Origin: Albifimbria verrucaria
Taxonomy: Eukaryota > Ascomycota > Sordariomycetes > Hypocreales > Stachybotryaceae
DNA length: 64,000 nt
Assembly: GCA_020081605.1 (NCBI GenBank)
Contig: JAHREC010000013.1
Coordinates: 5,146,001 to 5,210,000, forward strand
Reading direction: 5' to 3'
The notes under the pieces are model-generated. The model was not told where the DNA came from and did no database searches. It saw only the letters and a program-made list of their open reading frames with translations. The position numbers and the translations under genes are program-made. Shown here piece by piece: positions 28,591 to 40,075 of the stretch (position 1 is the stretch's first letter; each line of letters opens with the position of its first letter).

Positions 28591-30652
28591 TCAAGTCTGA
28601 AGATCCTCCCAGCCAATGTCCTTAAGAATTTGTCCCAACATGGACTGATAGCCCAGATGGCCTCGGGGCATATGTTTCACACAATAGTTTTCCACGCCGG
28701 TTGCGCCTTGGATTTCCTGGAGGCCAGCAACGCCGAACTGGATGTTTGACGTCCGATATAGAAAGCCCAGGATGAAGTCTTGCTCGGAATACACATTGAC
28801 CAATCGGCCAGAGACGACACTTTTGAGTGTGAGCCAGACTCGGCTCTCGGATGGTGCTGGGGTGCCCATCATGACAACTGAGTCTACTATGCCAAATTGA
28901 CGGCGCTCTGCCAGTACCATCAAGCACGCGTATATGGCTCGAGCAGCAAGGCTGTATCCGATAAGAGAAACGGGACGATCTCCTTGAAATTTGCTCCGCA
29001 TGATGGCATCCGCCAGAACCGCACCGGCTTTCTCCGCGCGGACCATTCCCATGCTCCAGGGGTTATCAATAATCTTACTGACCTTGAGGAGAGTAACTGG
29101 CCACTCGGAGTCCATCAGGCTTCTGAAAACTGTCCGAATTATTTAGACAACATACTGGATTGGGGTATAGACGTCACTTACTCGTTCGCGAGTTAATCTC
29201 TTCCTTTGCACTGCTCCAAGCGGTACTCTTGATGACGGTCTCGAGCGAGTTCCCAAGGTTCAAAAGAGTGGCCTCCTCCCACCGCACTGCAAAGGCTTCG
29301 GCTTGTGACCCTAGACAGCGCCAATGAACTACCGCATCATCTTTATCGTTGAGCCAGCCGCTCATAGCAATTACTATCCGCAGTCTTCGGTCCTGGGCCA
29401 CGATCTGTCTAATGTCGCGATACTCAGAACGTATGTCGCCATGGAGGCGCAGGAAGGCGAAGTCTTGGATCTCTCGTGAGAAAGACTCCATTATCTTGCT
29501 TGTAGGCCTGGATGCGCTCATGCCAAAGAGACCTCCAACCACTTGCCCATGTTCGGCCATTGCGCCTAACAAGGCAGCAGCTGCAGTTGGATTCAATCCA
29601 AGGCCACCATGATTGGTACCTACTCCAATGGCAACAAGGGGTTGAGCTAGGCTTCCGCTTGTCTTTGGACCAGCCGAGCCTCCCAATCCTAGTTTCCATT
29701 TCTTCAGTGGTTTGATTTCCTCGGGCTTCTGATCAGCATTGTCCTCGGGCAACGCGTCAAGCGCAACTTGGGCAAATCCGCGAGCCAGGCGTATCTCCTC
29801 CGCTTGAAACACATCCAGGGGTAGGTTGATGGACGAAGCTAGATGGAGGAGAAGCAGACAGGAGTTGGCTGTGTATTCAGACAAAGAGAGCAAGAGCAAA
29901 AGACGATGTGTAAAAGAAGCTTCCGTCTTTCGAAGTCGAGCTTCCACAGTGCATTGGGTATGGGACTATATCGTGCCGCCAGCCGCTTATCGACATGATT
30001 CGTAGGAGTTCGTGGAGGGCCTAGAGATGGATCAGTTAGGAGACTTATAAACAGCAGAGCGAGGTTACCCATCTGGGCATTCCTTGCTGTCATGGGTACT
30101 TCGAATATCCATACCTATCGCCAAAGTCAAGGTCCTCGACAGGCTCGACCGCCACGTCCCCACGTCCTCGAGGAGCACCTCTACCACCACGTCCTCGGCC
30201 ACGCATCTGACCATCGTTTTCGGAAAGCTCTATGACATTGATGTCTCTGATACGCAGCAGTGCAATTGTCTGCCATTTACTGAAGAAGGTCAGTGCCTCC
30301 TTTTTGAGCTCACGGAGCTGGGGTGTCATGGCTTCAGCCTCCTCCTTCTCGATGATATTATGGGTCTTGTTGTAAGCTTTCGAGCCATCGCCAAGAATTT
30401 CGTGGGTAGCCTGGGACTTCTTATCGCGGCGGTGCAGCAAAGGTAGAGATAGCCAGTGAATATGGCCGTGTTCTGTCTTGAGCGGAGTGACGGGAGGTGA
30501 ATCGAAGATGGCACTGATATCATTGTGCATCTTCTCGGTGATGGCGTTGACCAGAGTGATCAAGTCATTCTTCTCAGCGAGAGAGATGACACCGGTCAGG
30601 TCGACGAGACGACGAGGGGCTGTTGACTGCCACCGCGACCTCCTCGGGCCAT
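28591..30652 (-). CDS. DUF726 (TMCO4/Mil1-like) alpha/beta-hydrolase family protein
   Basis: Membership in DUF726 is clear; no enzyme activity is established for it. Exons 30069-30652, 29182-30020, 28591-29122. The start MARGGRGGSQQP leads to the fungal N-terminal domain (EKNDLITLVNAITEK, HIHWLSLPLLHRR, EAMTPQLRELKKEAL), an RGRGGRG segment, a helical part, and the hydrolase core (RRLRIVIAMSGWLNDKDD; GDRPVSLIGYSLAARAIYACL; SGRLVNVYSEQDFILGFLYR). The elbow reads GYSLA where I expect GYSLG, and the usually Gly/Ala-rich membrane hairpin reads SAGPKTSGSLAQPLVAIGVG. Breaks at 30616-30619, 30094-30096, about 29941 and the second intron; four added bases give 653 codons. The apparent overlap of a TGA stop and an ATG at 30090-30093 is one of these breaks, not two genes. 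Confidence 0.82.
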
Positions 30653-33271
30653 GATGTACTAACGAAAGGGTAGTCTTCGTTGATTTGGTTTATGGGTTGG
30701 TTGTCGGGATTAGAGGCTAGTGGCGGAAGACACCCCGTGTATGGCTTGGGTGTAAGCGAGATCTGAGAAGTTGATAGTCGCCAAAGAGGGCATCTGGCGA
30801 GAGAAGGAAAGGAGACGATGCCGATGAAACAGCAAGCCTTGGGCAACTATGAGGACTGATGGGTTGAGTCGGACACCTACACGAAGCACTGGGTGCTGAG
30901 GAGAGTAGAGTGTTGGATCGGTGAATGTCGAGGAATAGAAGCAACGGTGATGGCAGATGGATCTGGAGAGGAGGGAGAAAACAACAATAGGACCAGAAGG
31001 CTAGAAGGAGGTCCTATCATGCCGCTTCAGAACGGCAGCGGCCGCTTCGCTCTCGACAATGCAAAGCGAAGCGTTGGTGAGAAGGAGAGTGCGGATGCGA
31101 AATGCGTAGAATACTGCAAGCACAGCTTATAGTACCCTAAGGTGAGAAAGAAGGACGGTGGAGGCGGAGGGAGGGTGTAGAAGATGAAAGAGGTAGGCAG
31201 AGAGGCACGAAGGAAGAAGAGAAGGAACAGGAAACAGAAGATAGGAGGAAATAGGATAGAACCCTGGTGTTGAAAGGAGGGCAGGAAGAGAAAGGAAGAG
31301 AGAAAAGAGAGCAGAGAAAAAGGAGGAGGAGGAGGAGGAGGAGGAGGGAAGAGAAAGAAAGAAAGAAAGGAAGAGACCGACGAGGCAAGTACCAAAGTAG
31401 GTCAAGGCAATGAATGTACCTTGGCTTGGAGAGAAAGAGCTTTTGGTTTCGTCCAAATACATGGCCATCACCTCAGGTCTACCAGCGACTGACTGCAACA
31501 AGCATCGATCTGTTGGCGCAGCTGGCACTTACATGGCAGTGACAGTGGATTTCAGCCAGTCAAGTTGCTATGCGATGCCATTCGAACTGGGCCTCGATCT
31601 CTCTAACCCTGGCCAACGCTTCCTCTCGTCACTCTCAACCGGCAGACGAGAGAGAGGCTGAAGTGATGCTCAGGTGATGTGGTAGTTCAGTTCGGGTACT
31701 GCCTTGCCTCGCCTTGTCTACCAGAGATTCATCCTATGTATTTCTTTGGCCTCTATCGAGAAAACTGGTGCGCGTCGATACCACCCTGGCAGCTCGCAGC
31801 AGACGGAACAAACAACAAACATGGGGCCCTTCTTTTCTAGAATTTCTTTTCCCACCTCGTGCCATTCACTCCGGCTTCCATGTCGATGTCCGACGGCCAT
31901 GGGTCCAGCAGGATTAAACAACCGTCCCGAGTGCGGAAACTCAGGTGCTTCTACCCGTCCGCCATCGAGACGATCCAGAAACACCCACCATGGCAGCAAC
32001 TCAACCACGCAGCACCGTCTGCGTGCAATGCGAATAACACAGATACGCGCCAGCCCCGTTTTCTTCCGGTGCTACCGCGCAGCTTGCTCCGTTTATGGTT
32101 GACAGTTGGTTTTCTCATGTTACAGTAGAGCCGCTTTGTCCCACCCATCCCTCATGGCATCGTGCCACCCAGATACCACCTCTTCACATCCCACTTCGAG
32201 CATGATAGCAAGCATTAAACCCCGAAAAAGATGGCATACAATCCATTCTTGTTCAGTTGTCTCGGCCATTCAATATTAAACGAGTAACAAATTGTTATCT
32301 GAGTGAGGCCCTCTCGCCAGCCATCTACTTCGAACCTCTCACGCATTGTTCCACATTGTGTGACCTGGCCTGCTCGTCACCAAGGGTAACATCAAGGTCT
32401 ATTGCACGTGGTGACCTTCATGCACCGGTCCTTGTGTGGACTCATACGCTGCAGAAATCCATAGGCCTAGCTCCTGTGGATCCGTTGATGTATAGTCATG
32501 CTCTGCAATATGTAGCTCTTGAATCTGGATTCTATACTCTTGCTTTAGGGGTCTTTTTCCAGATTAACTTGTTAGCATCGGCCAAATTTTGATTGTTTCA
32601 TCATCCTTACTTCTCACAGCTACATACGGCAGGGCCTGTTTGCCTGGTGTCTTTCTTCGAGCAGCTTGTACAGCCAAATCCTCGGACCCAGGCTACGTAC
32701 AGAGGTGGTCACAACAGCGGCAGAGGCGTCGGCAAGACAGGGAGCCCCTGTTTCCATTGCTTTCTAAACAAAATACTCAAACGTGATCGGGTGTGGCGTC
32801 CGTCACTGCCACGCGAACATGCCGACGGCTTGCATATCTCTGCTCACTCATGGACAGTTGTGGAGATATTTATAGGGCTGACGCCTTTGATCACTCATAA
32901 TTTTTACAGATGATACTTGCATACCAGAAAGTAAATTGTTCGCCATAACTTTCAAACAGCGCTTAATAGCTTCCACTTGGTGGTCGTGTCACTTATTCAG
33001 CATATGCTCCCTCGCTTCAGTGGCACCACTTGAGCCAACACTCGTTTCGCGAATACCGAGCCGTATGTGTTCATCACAGATAAAACTTTTTCGTCTGGTG
33101 ATTGCTCTTTGTAAGTCTGTATTGCTACGATGTCTCTCTTGTATCACTCGTGCCGTACCTGGTACGCTCATCTTAAAGGCACTTGCAGCAGCCACGCGTG
33201 GCTGCCACGGCCAGCCTGCCCGCACCACTTAGGCTGTACCACAGTTTGTTGGTTGTTCCTTATTCTCAGTG
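30653..33271. other. Promoter of DUF726 gene and 3' side of polymerase gene
   Basis: 2.6 kb without a supported gene. The first 750 bp upstream of the DUF726 start includes a strongly purine-rich tract (pyrimidine-rich on the transcribed gene's sense strand), as in many fungal promoters. The rest shows only short open frames. Confidence 0.45.
31140..31385. repeat. Polypurine tract with (GGA)n and (GAAA)n
   Basis: About 245 bases that are almost all A and G on the plus strand, with about nine GGA units at 31321-31346 and GAAA units at about 31355-31370. It lies 500-730 bp upstream of the DUF726 start. Such mirror-symmetric purine runs can form H-DNA and are common in fungal promoters. Confidence 0.75.
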
Positions 33272-35064
33272 TTAGTTTGTTTTCATCTCAATCATGGGTT
33301 GCTCATCCTCCGTTTCGTGAAATCTAGCATGAGCGGTCATGGCAAAGGCTGGAATGTAATGTCCGCAATGAGGACATGCTGGTTCGCCTGAAGATTCCCA
33401 TGATATAACGTCTTCAGTTTCATCCGTATCTGGCTCCTCCCAAGTCTCTTGCTTCTCATCATCAGTGGAATGGATAACTCTCCATGGCTTCAGAGCCTCA
33501 TCTTGTTTCCTGAACATCGTCGATATATCTCTATCAGCCCCTGCTACCATATTGGCCACGCAGATGTTAATCAGCTGTAAATTCCAACGATGGTTCTTTT
33601 CGAATTGGAAGCGTCGAAGAAGTGGGAGGAGTGACTCTGAAACCAGTCGTTCCGCGATACGTTCTATGTCCAGCTCGATGTCAAACACAAAGCTAGGCAA
33701 CGACCCTGACCGAGATATACGGCCAAAGTTCTGAGTCGGATACTCTCCAGATTTTGGCCATGATCTTATTGATAGACGCAGTGTTCGAGGTTTTGCAATC
33801 CACTTCCGGGTGTTAGCCGACTCATCTTCATCGTCTACCACTAGAAGGTCAACCCTCATCCTCCTGACCAGTGATACTGAGAGTTTGTGAAGTTCATCAG
33901 TGATGTGCTTGAAGGTCTCAAGCCCCTTGTATGTATCCTCAATGCTGATTTGCGTAGGGAAGTCCGCCACTTCTTTGACCTCTGAATGGTCTACACCGTG
34001 CAGGAGACCCCAGACTCTAGTGCCGATGCCCTTTTCCGCACCGGGGCCGCCAAGGATATTTTCTAGAGACCTAGGAGATATTGACGAGTGGTTGCGGACT
34101 TGAGCAGCAGTTATCGTAGGCTCTGGCGACCGAGAATCCGCTTGTTCTGGCTGTTTGGCAGATATGTAAGCCTCGAGGAGGTGTCCGCATTTGAATCCTA
34201 TGCCAGGAATTGCACGAAGGTTGTGTCCATCAATGAAATCAACTACTTCTGCATCTCGAAGTGCAAGCAAAGTTGTCTGGTTGCGAGGCTTGTTTTTCGC
34301 ACCCACCAGCTTGCTGAGAAGCCTGTTTGTGGAGATACCACAGGTCGATGTGTAGCCGAAATCTAACTCCATCTTGGTACGGAGATAATTACCAAGATGC
34401 GAACCAAGAACAAGCCGAAGGAAAGCGGTTTCTTCAGCATCGCCAGCGGCGCTAGGGATACTACCTTCGACACATCCAGCTATTGATGTGAGATCACACG
34501 GAAATCCAACCAAGGGTCCTCTTTCGATAGGTAGAAAAAGGAGTCCTTGAGAGCACCACGGTTCAGGCACAACATGTTATACTCGACGATATCTGTCACA
34601 TCTATGAAAGCTTGTCAAGAAAGAGCTTCGAGAATTGGATGAACTCTTCGGGTTTAGAATACTCACCCATGAAGACCTCATCAAAGCCTAGACGCTCGAC
34701 TTTATTGTTCCATGAATGTGAGCGCAGGAAATTGAAGAGCACCTTGCTCACATCCCGGAACGGCGTCAGATCCTCGCCGTCGGCGAGAACAAGTTCAGGG
34801 CACAGCTTCTTTGCTTCCGAAGCCAACATGAGTTTTCTCACCCTAGTTTTCGCGCATTGTAGTTACATGTTGCCAGTATGTTCTTCTGCCTGATACCGAG
34901 GGGTTTGGACTTGAGGAGTGGGTTCTTGGCCTCTACGACCTGAGCATAGAAGCAATCGTAATCCTATTTATCCATGTGAGGTTACTATTCCTGGGCTGGA
35001 GAGGATGAGGCGCACGAATTGTAGAATTATGCGGTTGTCTTTTGATCGTGGGGTCGTCTGCCAT
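33272..35064 (-). CDS. Y-family translesion DNA polymerase, iota-like, with C-terminal zinc finger
   Basis: Low-fidelity polymerase that copies past damaged bases. Exon 3 33272-34601 and exon 2 34667-34963 are firm. Exon 1, starting ATG at 35064 (MADDPTIKRQPHNSTI), is tentative because its junction does not keep frame. Motifs: DYDCFYAQVVEAKNP (first metal-binding acidic residues and palm start), LATCNYNARKLG, GVRKLML, second catalytic block RLGFDEVFMDVTDIVEYN, helix-hairpin-helix IPGIGFKCGHLLEAY, little finger (RTLRLSIRSWPK), and a C2H2/UBZ-like finger, CPHCGHYIPAFAMTAHARFH. Frame breaks at 34841-34843 and 34514-34516. Closest in build to eukaryotic Pol iota (fungal set); Pol eta is the alternative. 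The stop is at 33272. Confidence 0.85.
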
Positions 35065-38021
35065 TTGCGTCCATCTTATCGTGTGAAGGTGAGCACGATG
35101 TTGTGAAGAGACGGTAGAAAAACAGTGATCCAGGTAAGCAATACCTTGGGCATTCACTTTTTAGTAAGTGGACTGATGTTAATGAAAACACCGCACATGT
35201 TTATGATTTAGTTCCCCAAATAGTTTGCAACATATTAACTCATTGCACATCGAATAGCACGAGTATAGTAATAGAAGGTGGTTTTGCAGTGCACGCTTCC
35301 TATTATTCAATTGGATGCCTAACGTTGTTTACACCAAGCGAAGGTCCCGGGTAGGTCGCAACTATTAGAGCACCCTGGTGCAGCCCAACTTACACGTGAT
35401 AACCAGAAAGGCCATTCACAATGAGGCTGATGCTACCTTACACTCATGACATCCTCATACCATGTGAGAAACGAATGCATGCTGTCCTTTCGGAATGATC
35501 TAGTTCATTCGGAAAGGATTATTGCTGCCTGACTCGCAATATGCTTCCCCCAGTATGCCTGCGTCAGAAATCAATTATTTTAAGCAAAGCGTTGCGTCGG
35601 CTACAACCATGGCACGCCGGACCCGACGGCATGGACGATGATATAAATTGGACCTATTCATGGCATCTGGGGTATCTTGGCTCAAAGCCACATGTGGCGA
35701 CTGTGTAATCGAGCCAAGACAATAATTAGTGGCGAGAGCTCACGAAGAAGCCGTGGGCGGAATCGGCGACTCCTCCTCGCACTCTCGCATTTCTCGAAAC
35801 ATGCATCGCCCCTGTTTCGGAGGGCATCGTGTTTCTATTCTGCGGGATGAATATACTATGTTGGCAACAAAACATCTGCGATGGGGCTTGGCCTGGGCTC
35901 TGAGCCAACCCTGCTGACATTGCTCGCTTCCCTTGGATGGTCCGCGCTGCTCGCCAACGTACCAGTAAGAACGATTGCTGCTTCAGACCAAACCCACCGA
36001 AGGCACCAAAGAATAGAAATGGAACATTTGTATAAAAGTGGAAACGGTGATCAGGGGCTCCTGATACACAACCTTGCGTGAAACGAGCAGAGCACGGATA
36101 CCATTTTTTGTATGCGGCATATCCAAAAATGGTAAATCCTCACGTATGTGGATGAGATCCAAAAGACCAAGTGTGGGAATTGCGATGGGTAATCTGTTAC
36201 ATTTGCTGATACGATACGGCTCCATCTAGACATATTCATGGAGCCGTGATTAGGACGCCTCGACGACGGGGTCAGATACTCCACTCTGCTCGGGGACAAT
36301 GGACGCAGATCGAAATGATATGGAGATGGAAAGGGAAACAATGCTAATCCGAATAGGAAAAGAAAACGAGAAGAAGCTTAAAAGGAAAACTTGCTAAAAA
36401 GTCAAGCCACAGTCGTGGTGGTCCTTGGATGAGAACTGGGGGCCATGTCAGAAAATGCTCCCCGGAGGATCGTGGGCCCTGGAGCTGTCATGAATCTCTC
36501 CAGCGACCCGCAGTCAGTGCGGCTTTCCTGGTCGATCGGGGGATCAGAACTGCACATGGCTGCCTTGAAACGAAACCTGCACGACAGCTCTCAGACCAGC
36601 CACTGTGGTTGCTCGGTGGATGAGGAAAATGGCAAGCGTTCACGGGAATGGTCACGGACGGCGGACTTGGCCGCAAGAAGATGGCCAGGCAGGCGACGAT
36701 GCCCTGCATCGTACAGGTTAGGCTCAGTGGCTGCTCTGACCCGTTGTCTCCCTGCTGCGCAAGGGCGGGGATGTTGGCCATGGATGAAGGCAGTGTCGTC
36801 AGACAGAGGAAATGAGAAAACCCCTCCCTCCCCTACAGATACTGTCTAGCACATCCTCGTCTAGTACAGAGTATACGGGCAGCGATGGGCTGAAGGCCAG
36901 GACAGTAGGTAGAATACGCTCACCCACTGCCTTGCGGACGGGGATCAGGGAAGAGGCTATTTGGAGTCTCGGAATTTGGGACTTTCGGAGGCTATCGTGG
37001 CTAGGTAGGCTTTGCTAGCCCACTTGGTCCGTCCTTGTCAGCTCTGACGACGAGGACGACAGACTAGTCCGGAAACATGTGTCATGTGTTGGCTGGTATC
37101 ACCAACGACGGACGGACAGATAGATAGATATGGGAGAGAGACCACGTCGTCTCCTCACTCCTCCTCCTCTTCTCCCCCTCATCGTGATGGTGACGGCGTC
37201 GAGATGGCCTCCCGCAACGAGACAATAGGAACGAGACGAGCGGCTTCTCGTCTAAATGGCCGGGGCTGCCAAGTGACAGCTCAGGTAGGATTTAGACGCG
37301 AGCCATGATTGGCGACAGCCGACGTCTGGATTGTTGCAATTGGGTGAGTAAAGCAAAGGCACAGTCGCAGGGGTCCAGCTCCTGGTTCGGCGCTTGAGCC
37401 CAGGCGAATCCTTGCATCAGACAGGGTGGCCCCCTGCTCGCAGCTCCAGGAATAGCCCAACCAACAATCGCTGTCGTCTCCGCCCCTCGAGGCCTGCCCA
37501 ATCCCTCGCCTCGGCTTTCGCGCCTACCGGCTTGTTTAGGACTCTCATCACACTGCATGCGTCACAAGGGGCGCTTGTCACTTTGCTGAGCCCTTGTCCA
37601 CGTCCACCTCTCCGCCCTTGTGCTTACTATTGGGTCATTTGTTTCCGTCTATTGCTTGGTTGGCTGGCTGGCCTATGCTCTCTCTCTCTCTCTCAATCCG
37701 TTGACAGAGAGTGTGGGTGTGCTGCGCGCAGTCGGAACTGCGGACAGCCAGTCTGCCCATAAGCAAGCATCATCTGTATATAGCCGCCGGGGCCTGTCCT
37801 CCTCGTTACAGCTAACGCTGTTACCTTTTGCATTTCTTCTGAGTTCATATTAGTCCCTGGTGAGGTTGCTTCGACACTGGATCACCACCTCAACCCCTCA
37901 TCGCCATAGACATTATATCGAATTGTCTTTCCTTTCGCCCTCTCCCAAGAGCAACTCTTCTGCCTTTCCTGATCCATATACATAATACACAATCTGCCGA
38001 GCACTTGCGAGCACCGGCGCC
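35065..38021. other. Divergent intergenic region, polymerase / unknown gene
   Basis: Nearly 3 kb. Open frames at 36430-36850 and others have no family resemblance. A CT dinucleotide run at 37679-37694 and CT-rich DNA to 37990 lead into the next gene and look like its promoter and leader. Confidence 0.4.
37679..37694. repeat. (CT)8 microsatellite
   Basis: Eight perfect CT units about 330 bp upstream of the start at 38022. Confidence 0.8.
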
Positions 38022-39350
38022 ATGGCGACGATGCAGAACCCCTCCAAGAGGCCACGGCTCTCTCTCCAGATCAAGACAACCATCAGCCCTGCTGTAAGGA
38101 CGAAGGGCTACACCGTCGACCCTAAAGATCCCACTACCTTCAACACACTCTCCAACGCCTATGTCACAGCCATTGAGAGATCTACGCCGGTTACGGCCAT
38201 CAACACCCTCAACTCCTTCAGTCTCCAGTCTCCGATCGAGCACAAAGACCCCAAGCAACGGGTTGCGACTCCATACGTCGCCTCGTACCCAGAGACACCA
38301 CTGACAGCCCACGCGACGTCTCCTCGGCAGATGGAAATCAGCTTCCCCAGCACCATGACGGCCACCCCCACTGTCCGCTGGCCCTGCCGACTCCAACTCT
38401 GCCCAGGTCTTCACCTTTTCCGCTATCGACACCGCTGTCAAGCCCAGCGTGTATTCCTCACAAGTCCCATAGAAGCCCGCAGCCCTCGCCGGCGAGTGGC
38501 TCCCATACAAATCAGCAGCATAGCTGCTCAACCCCTTATATACATCCTCGAAGCCTCCATAGCATCCTCCGCAACTCCCCTTCCTCCCAGAACTGCCATT
38601 GCCCCGGCATCCCCACGGAGGCAGTCCCTTCGCCTTCAGGAAAAGGCCGCCAAGAGGGTCGGGTACAACAACCCGCTTACACAGGACATTATCACAAACA
38701 AGTACATTAAGTCCCATATCGATCTGCTGACAGAGGAGGCATCACCAAGCTCCCCGTCAGACCCTACCGAGACGGATGCTATGATAGACTTGGCCGCGGC
38801 ATTTGCCCCCAACGAGATCCAAGATGGTGGCCAGACACCCGGACCTTTTGACGATGTCCAGCGCAGGATAATGGCACAAAGTTCAAGCCTGCCAGCATCG
38901 CCAGCTGGAATCCGTAAGCGAAAGAGAAGAGAGAAGAAGCGTCGATGGGTGTGGACTATTGGCCAGGAGGATGAGGTGGATGAGGACGAGATGGGCGGCG
39001 CACTCGCCGCTCTCAGGACAGAGGCCAACAGGGCCAAGAGAATAGATGATGGCGACGTCACTACACCAATGGCACCAATCCCTCAAATCACTTACACGGA
39101 GACGCCAACTCCCAGCATCGAGAGCACAGACTCCGGCGCCGAGTCTTTCGACGTGGACATGTCCGACGCCAGCAGCTTCACCTCAGAGGAACGGTGCTTG
39201 ACACCCAGCGACGCTGATCTGGACATGAAGACGCCGACGGCGAGCAACAGGAGCTCACCTATGCTGGACGTCCTGCATAGTAACCGGGACACACCAATCC
39301 CATCAGGGAAGAGAACTCCCAAGCGGGACACACCGATACCACCGGAGTAG
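38022..39350 (+). CDS. Conserved filamentous-fungal protein of unknown function
   Basis: I do not recognise a functional domain. The single long frame begins MATMQNPSKRPRLSLQIKTT and looks conserved in two blocks: the N-terminal half (TFNTLSNAYVTAIERSTPVT, ETPLTAHATSPRQMEISFP) and a central block (RRQSLRLQEKAAKRVGYNNP, LTQDIITNKYIKSHIDLLTE). A basic patch, RKRKRREKKRRW, suggests nuclear location. The C-terminus is acidic and Ser/Thr-Pro rich and ends with two RDTPIP units. Three frame breaks, at 38365-38369, 38466-38468 and 38577-38580, all C runs; three added bases give 444 codons, replacing the odd stretch TVRWPCRLQL with a Ser/Pro-rich one. No intron is needed. Confidence 0.7.
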   Translation: MATMQNPSKRPRLSLQIKTTISPAVRTKGYTVDPKDPTTFNTLSNAYVTAIERSTPVTAINTLNSFSLQSPIEHKDPKQRVATPYVASYPETPLTAHATSPRQMEISFPSTMTATPTVRWPCRLQLCPGLHLFRYRHRCQAQRVFLTSPIEARSPRRRVAPIQISSIAAQPLIYILEASIASSATPLPPRTAIAPASPRRQSLRLQEKAAKRVGYNNPLTQDIITNKYIKSHIDLLTEEASPSSPSDPTETDAMIDLAAAFAPNEIQDGGQTPGPFDDVQRRIMAQSSSLPASPAGIRKRKRREKKRRWVWTIGQEDEVDEDEMGGALAALRTEANRAKRIDDGDVTTPMAPIPQITYTETPTPSIESTDSGAESFDVDMSDASSFTSEERCLTPSDADLDMKTPTASNRSSPMLDVLHSNRDTPIPSGKRTPKRDTPIPPE

Positions 39351-40075
39351 GGTAGCAATTTGAATTTAGGCAGGGAAAGCGGCATGGAAGTGGCGTATTA
39401 TTTTTGTGCTCGGAACAACATCAGATAGCCTATTTGGCTGCGGTCAGGAGGCGGCACAGCATAACATTGGAGTTTTCTCGGTCACAAAAGCGGTTTGATA
39501 TTCTAGTTATAGTATTAGTAGACAATCTTGTCCATGACAAGCCTGATGATTCACGAATAAGACTCGTTACTACTACATTTTCTCGCTCTTTTTTTCTTCT
39601 TCCTCTTTTTTCTCTTTTTTCTTTTCTCTTTTCTTTTTCAAGTATATGCTATCTCGTATACGGCAAATACGACCGTAAGCCGTAACCTTGCCATTGCATA
39701 TCTTAGTCTCCCCGATCTCGATGGGGCGCTATCTTTGGAGGCCGCTCATTTCCACAAAATCTTTGAATATCTCAGCCTTGGCATACTTGATCGCAATCCG
39801 GGTTGATCAGCCTCCACAAGTCGATGCCTCACGGGAACTGAACATCGTAATTTCAAACTCCGGACTTCACATGAATATATAAATAAAATGATACATAAAA
39901 TCCTTATGATGGAAAGGAGGTAACACAATTCGAAGTTTCAACAGGAGGTCAATATACGAGCGAGTGGGTAATAAATGAGAATGGCAATAACATTCGTGCT
40001 CCTGGGTGGTGCATGCTGACAGACAGGCTCCGTCTGGTAACAAGTCTCTTTTGGTATCAAGAATCTATCTCTGTT
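39351..40075. other. Tail-to-tail spacer, unknown gene / trpE
   Basis: 725 bp between convergent genes. T-rich at 39580-39640, otherwise featureless. Confidence 0.45.

Noticed and set aside
36445..36849. 134-codon open frame between the polymerase and the unknown gene
   Set aside because: No similarity to any family I know, and the frame does not extend across plausible introns.
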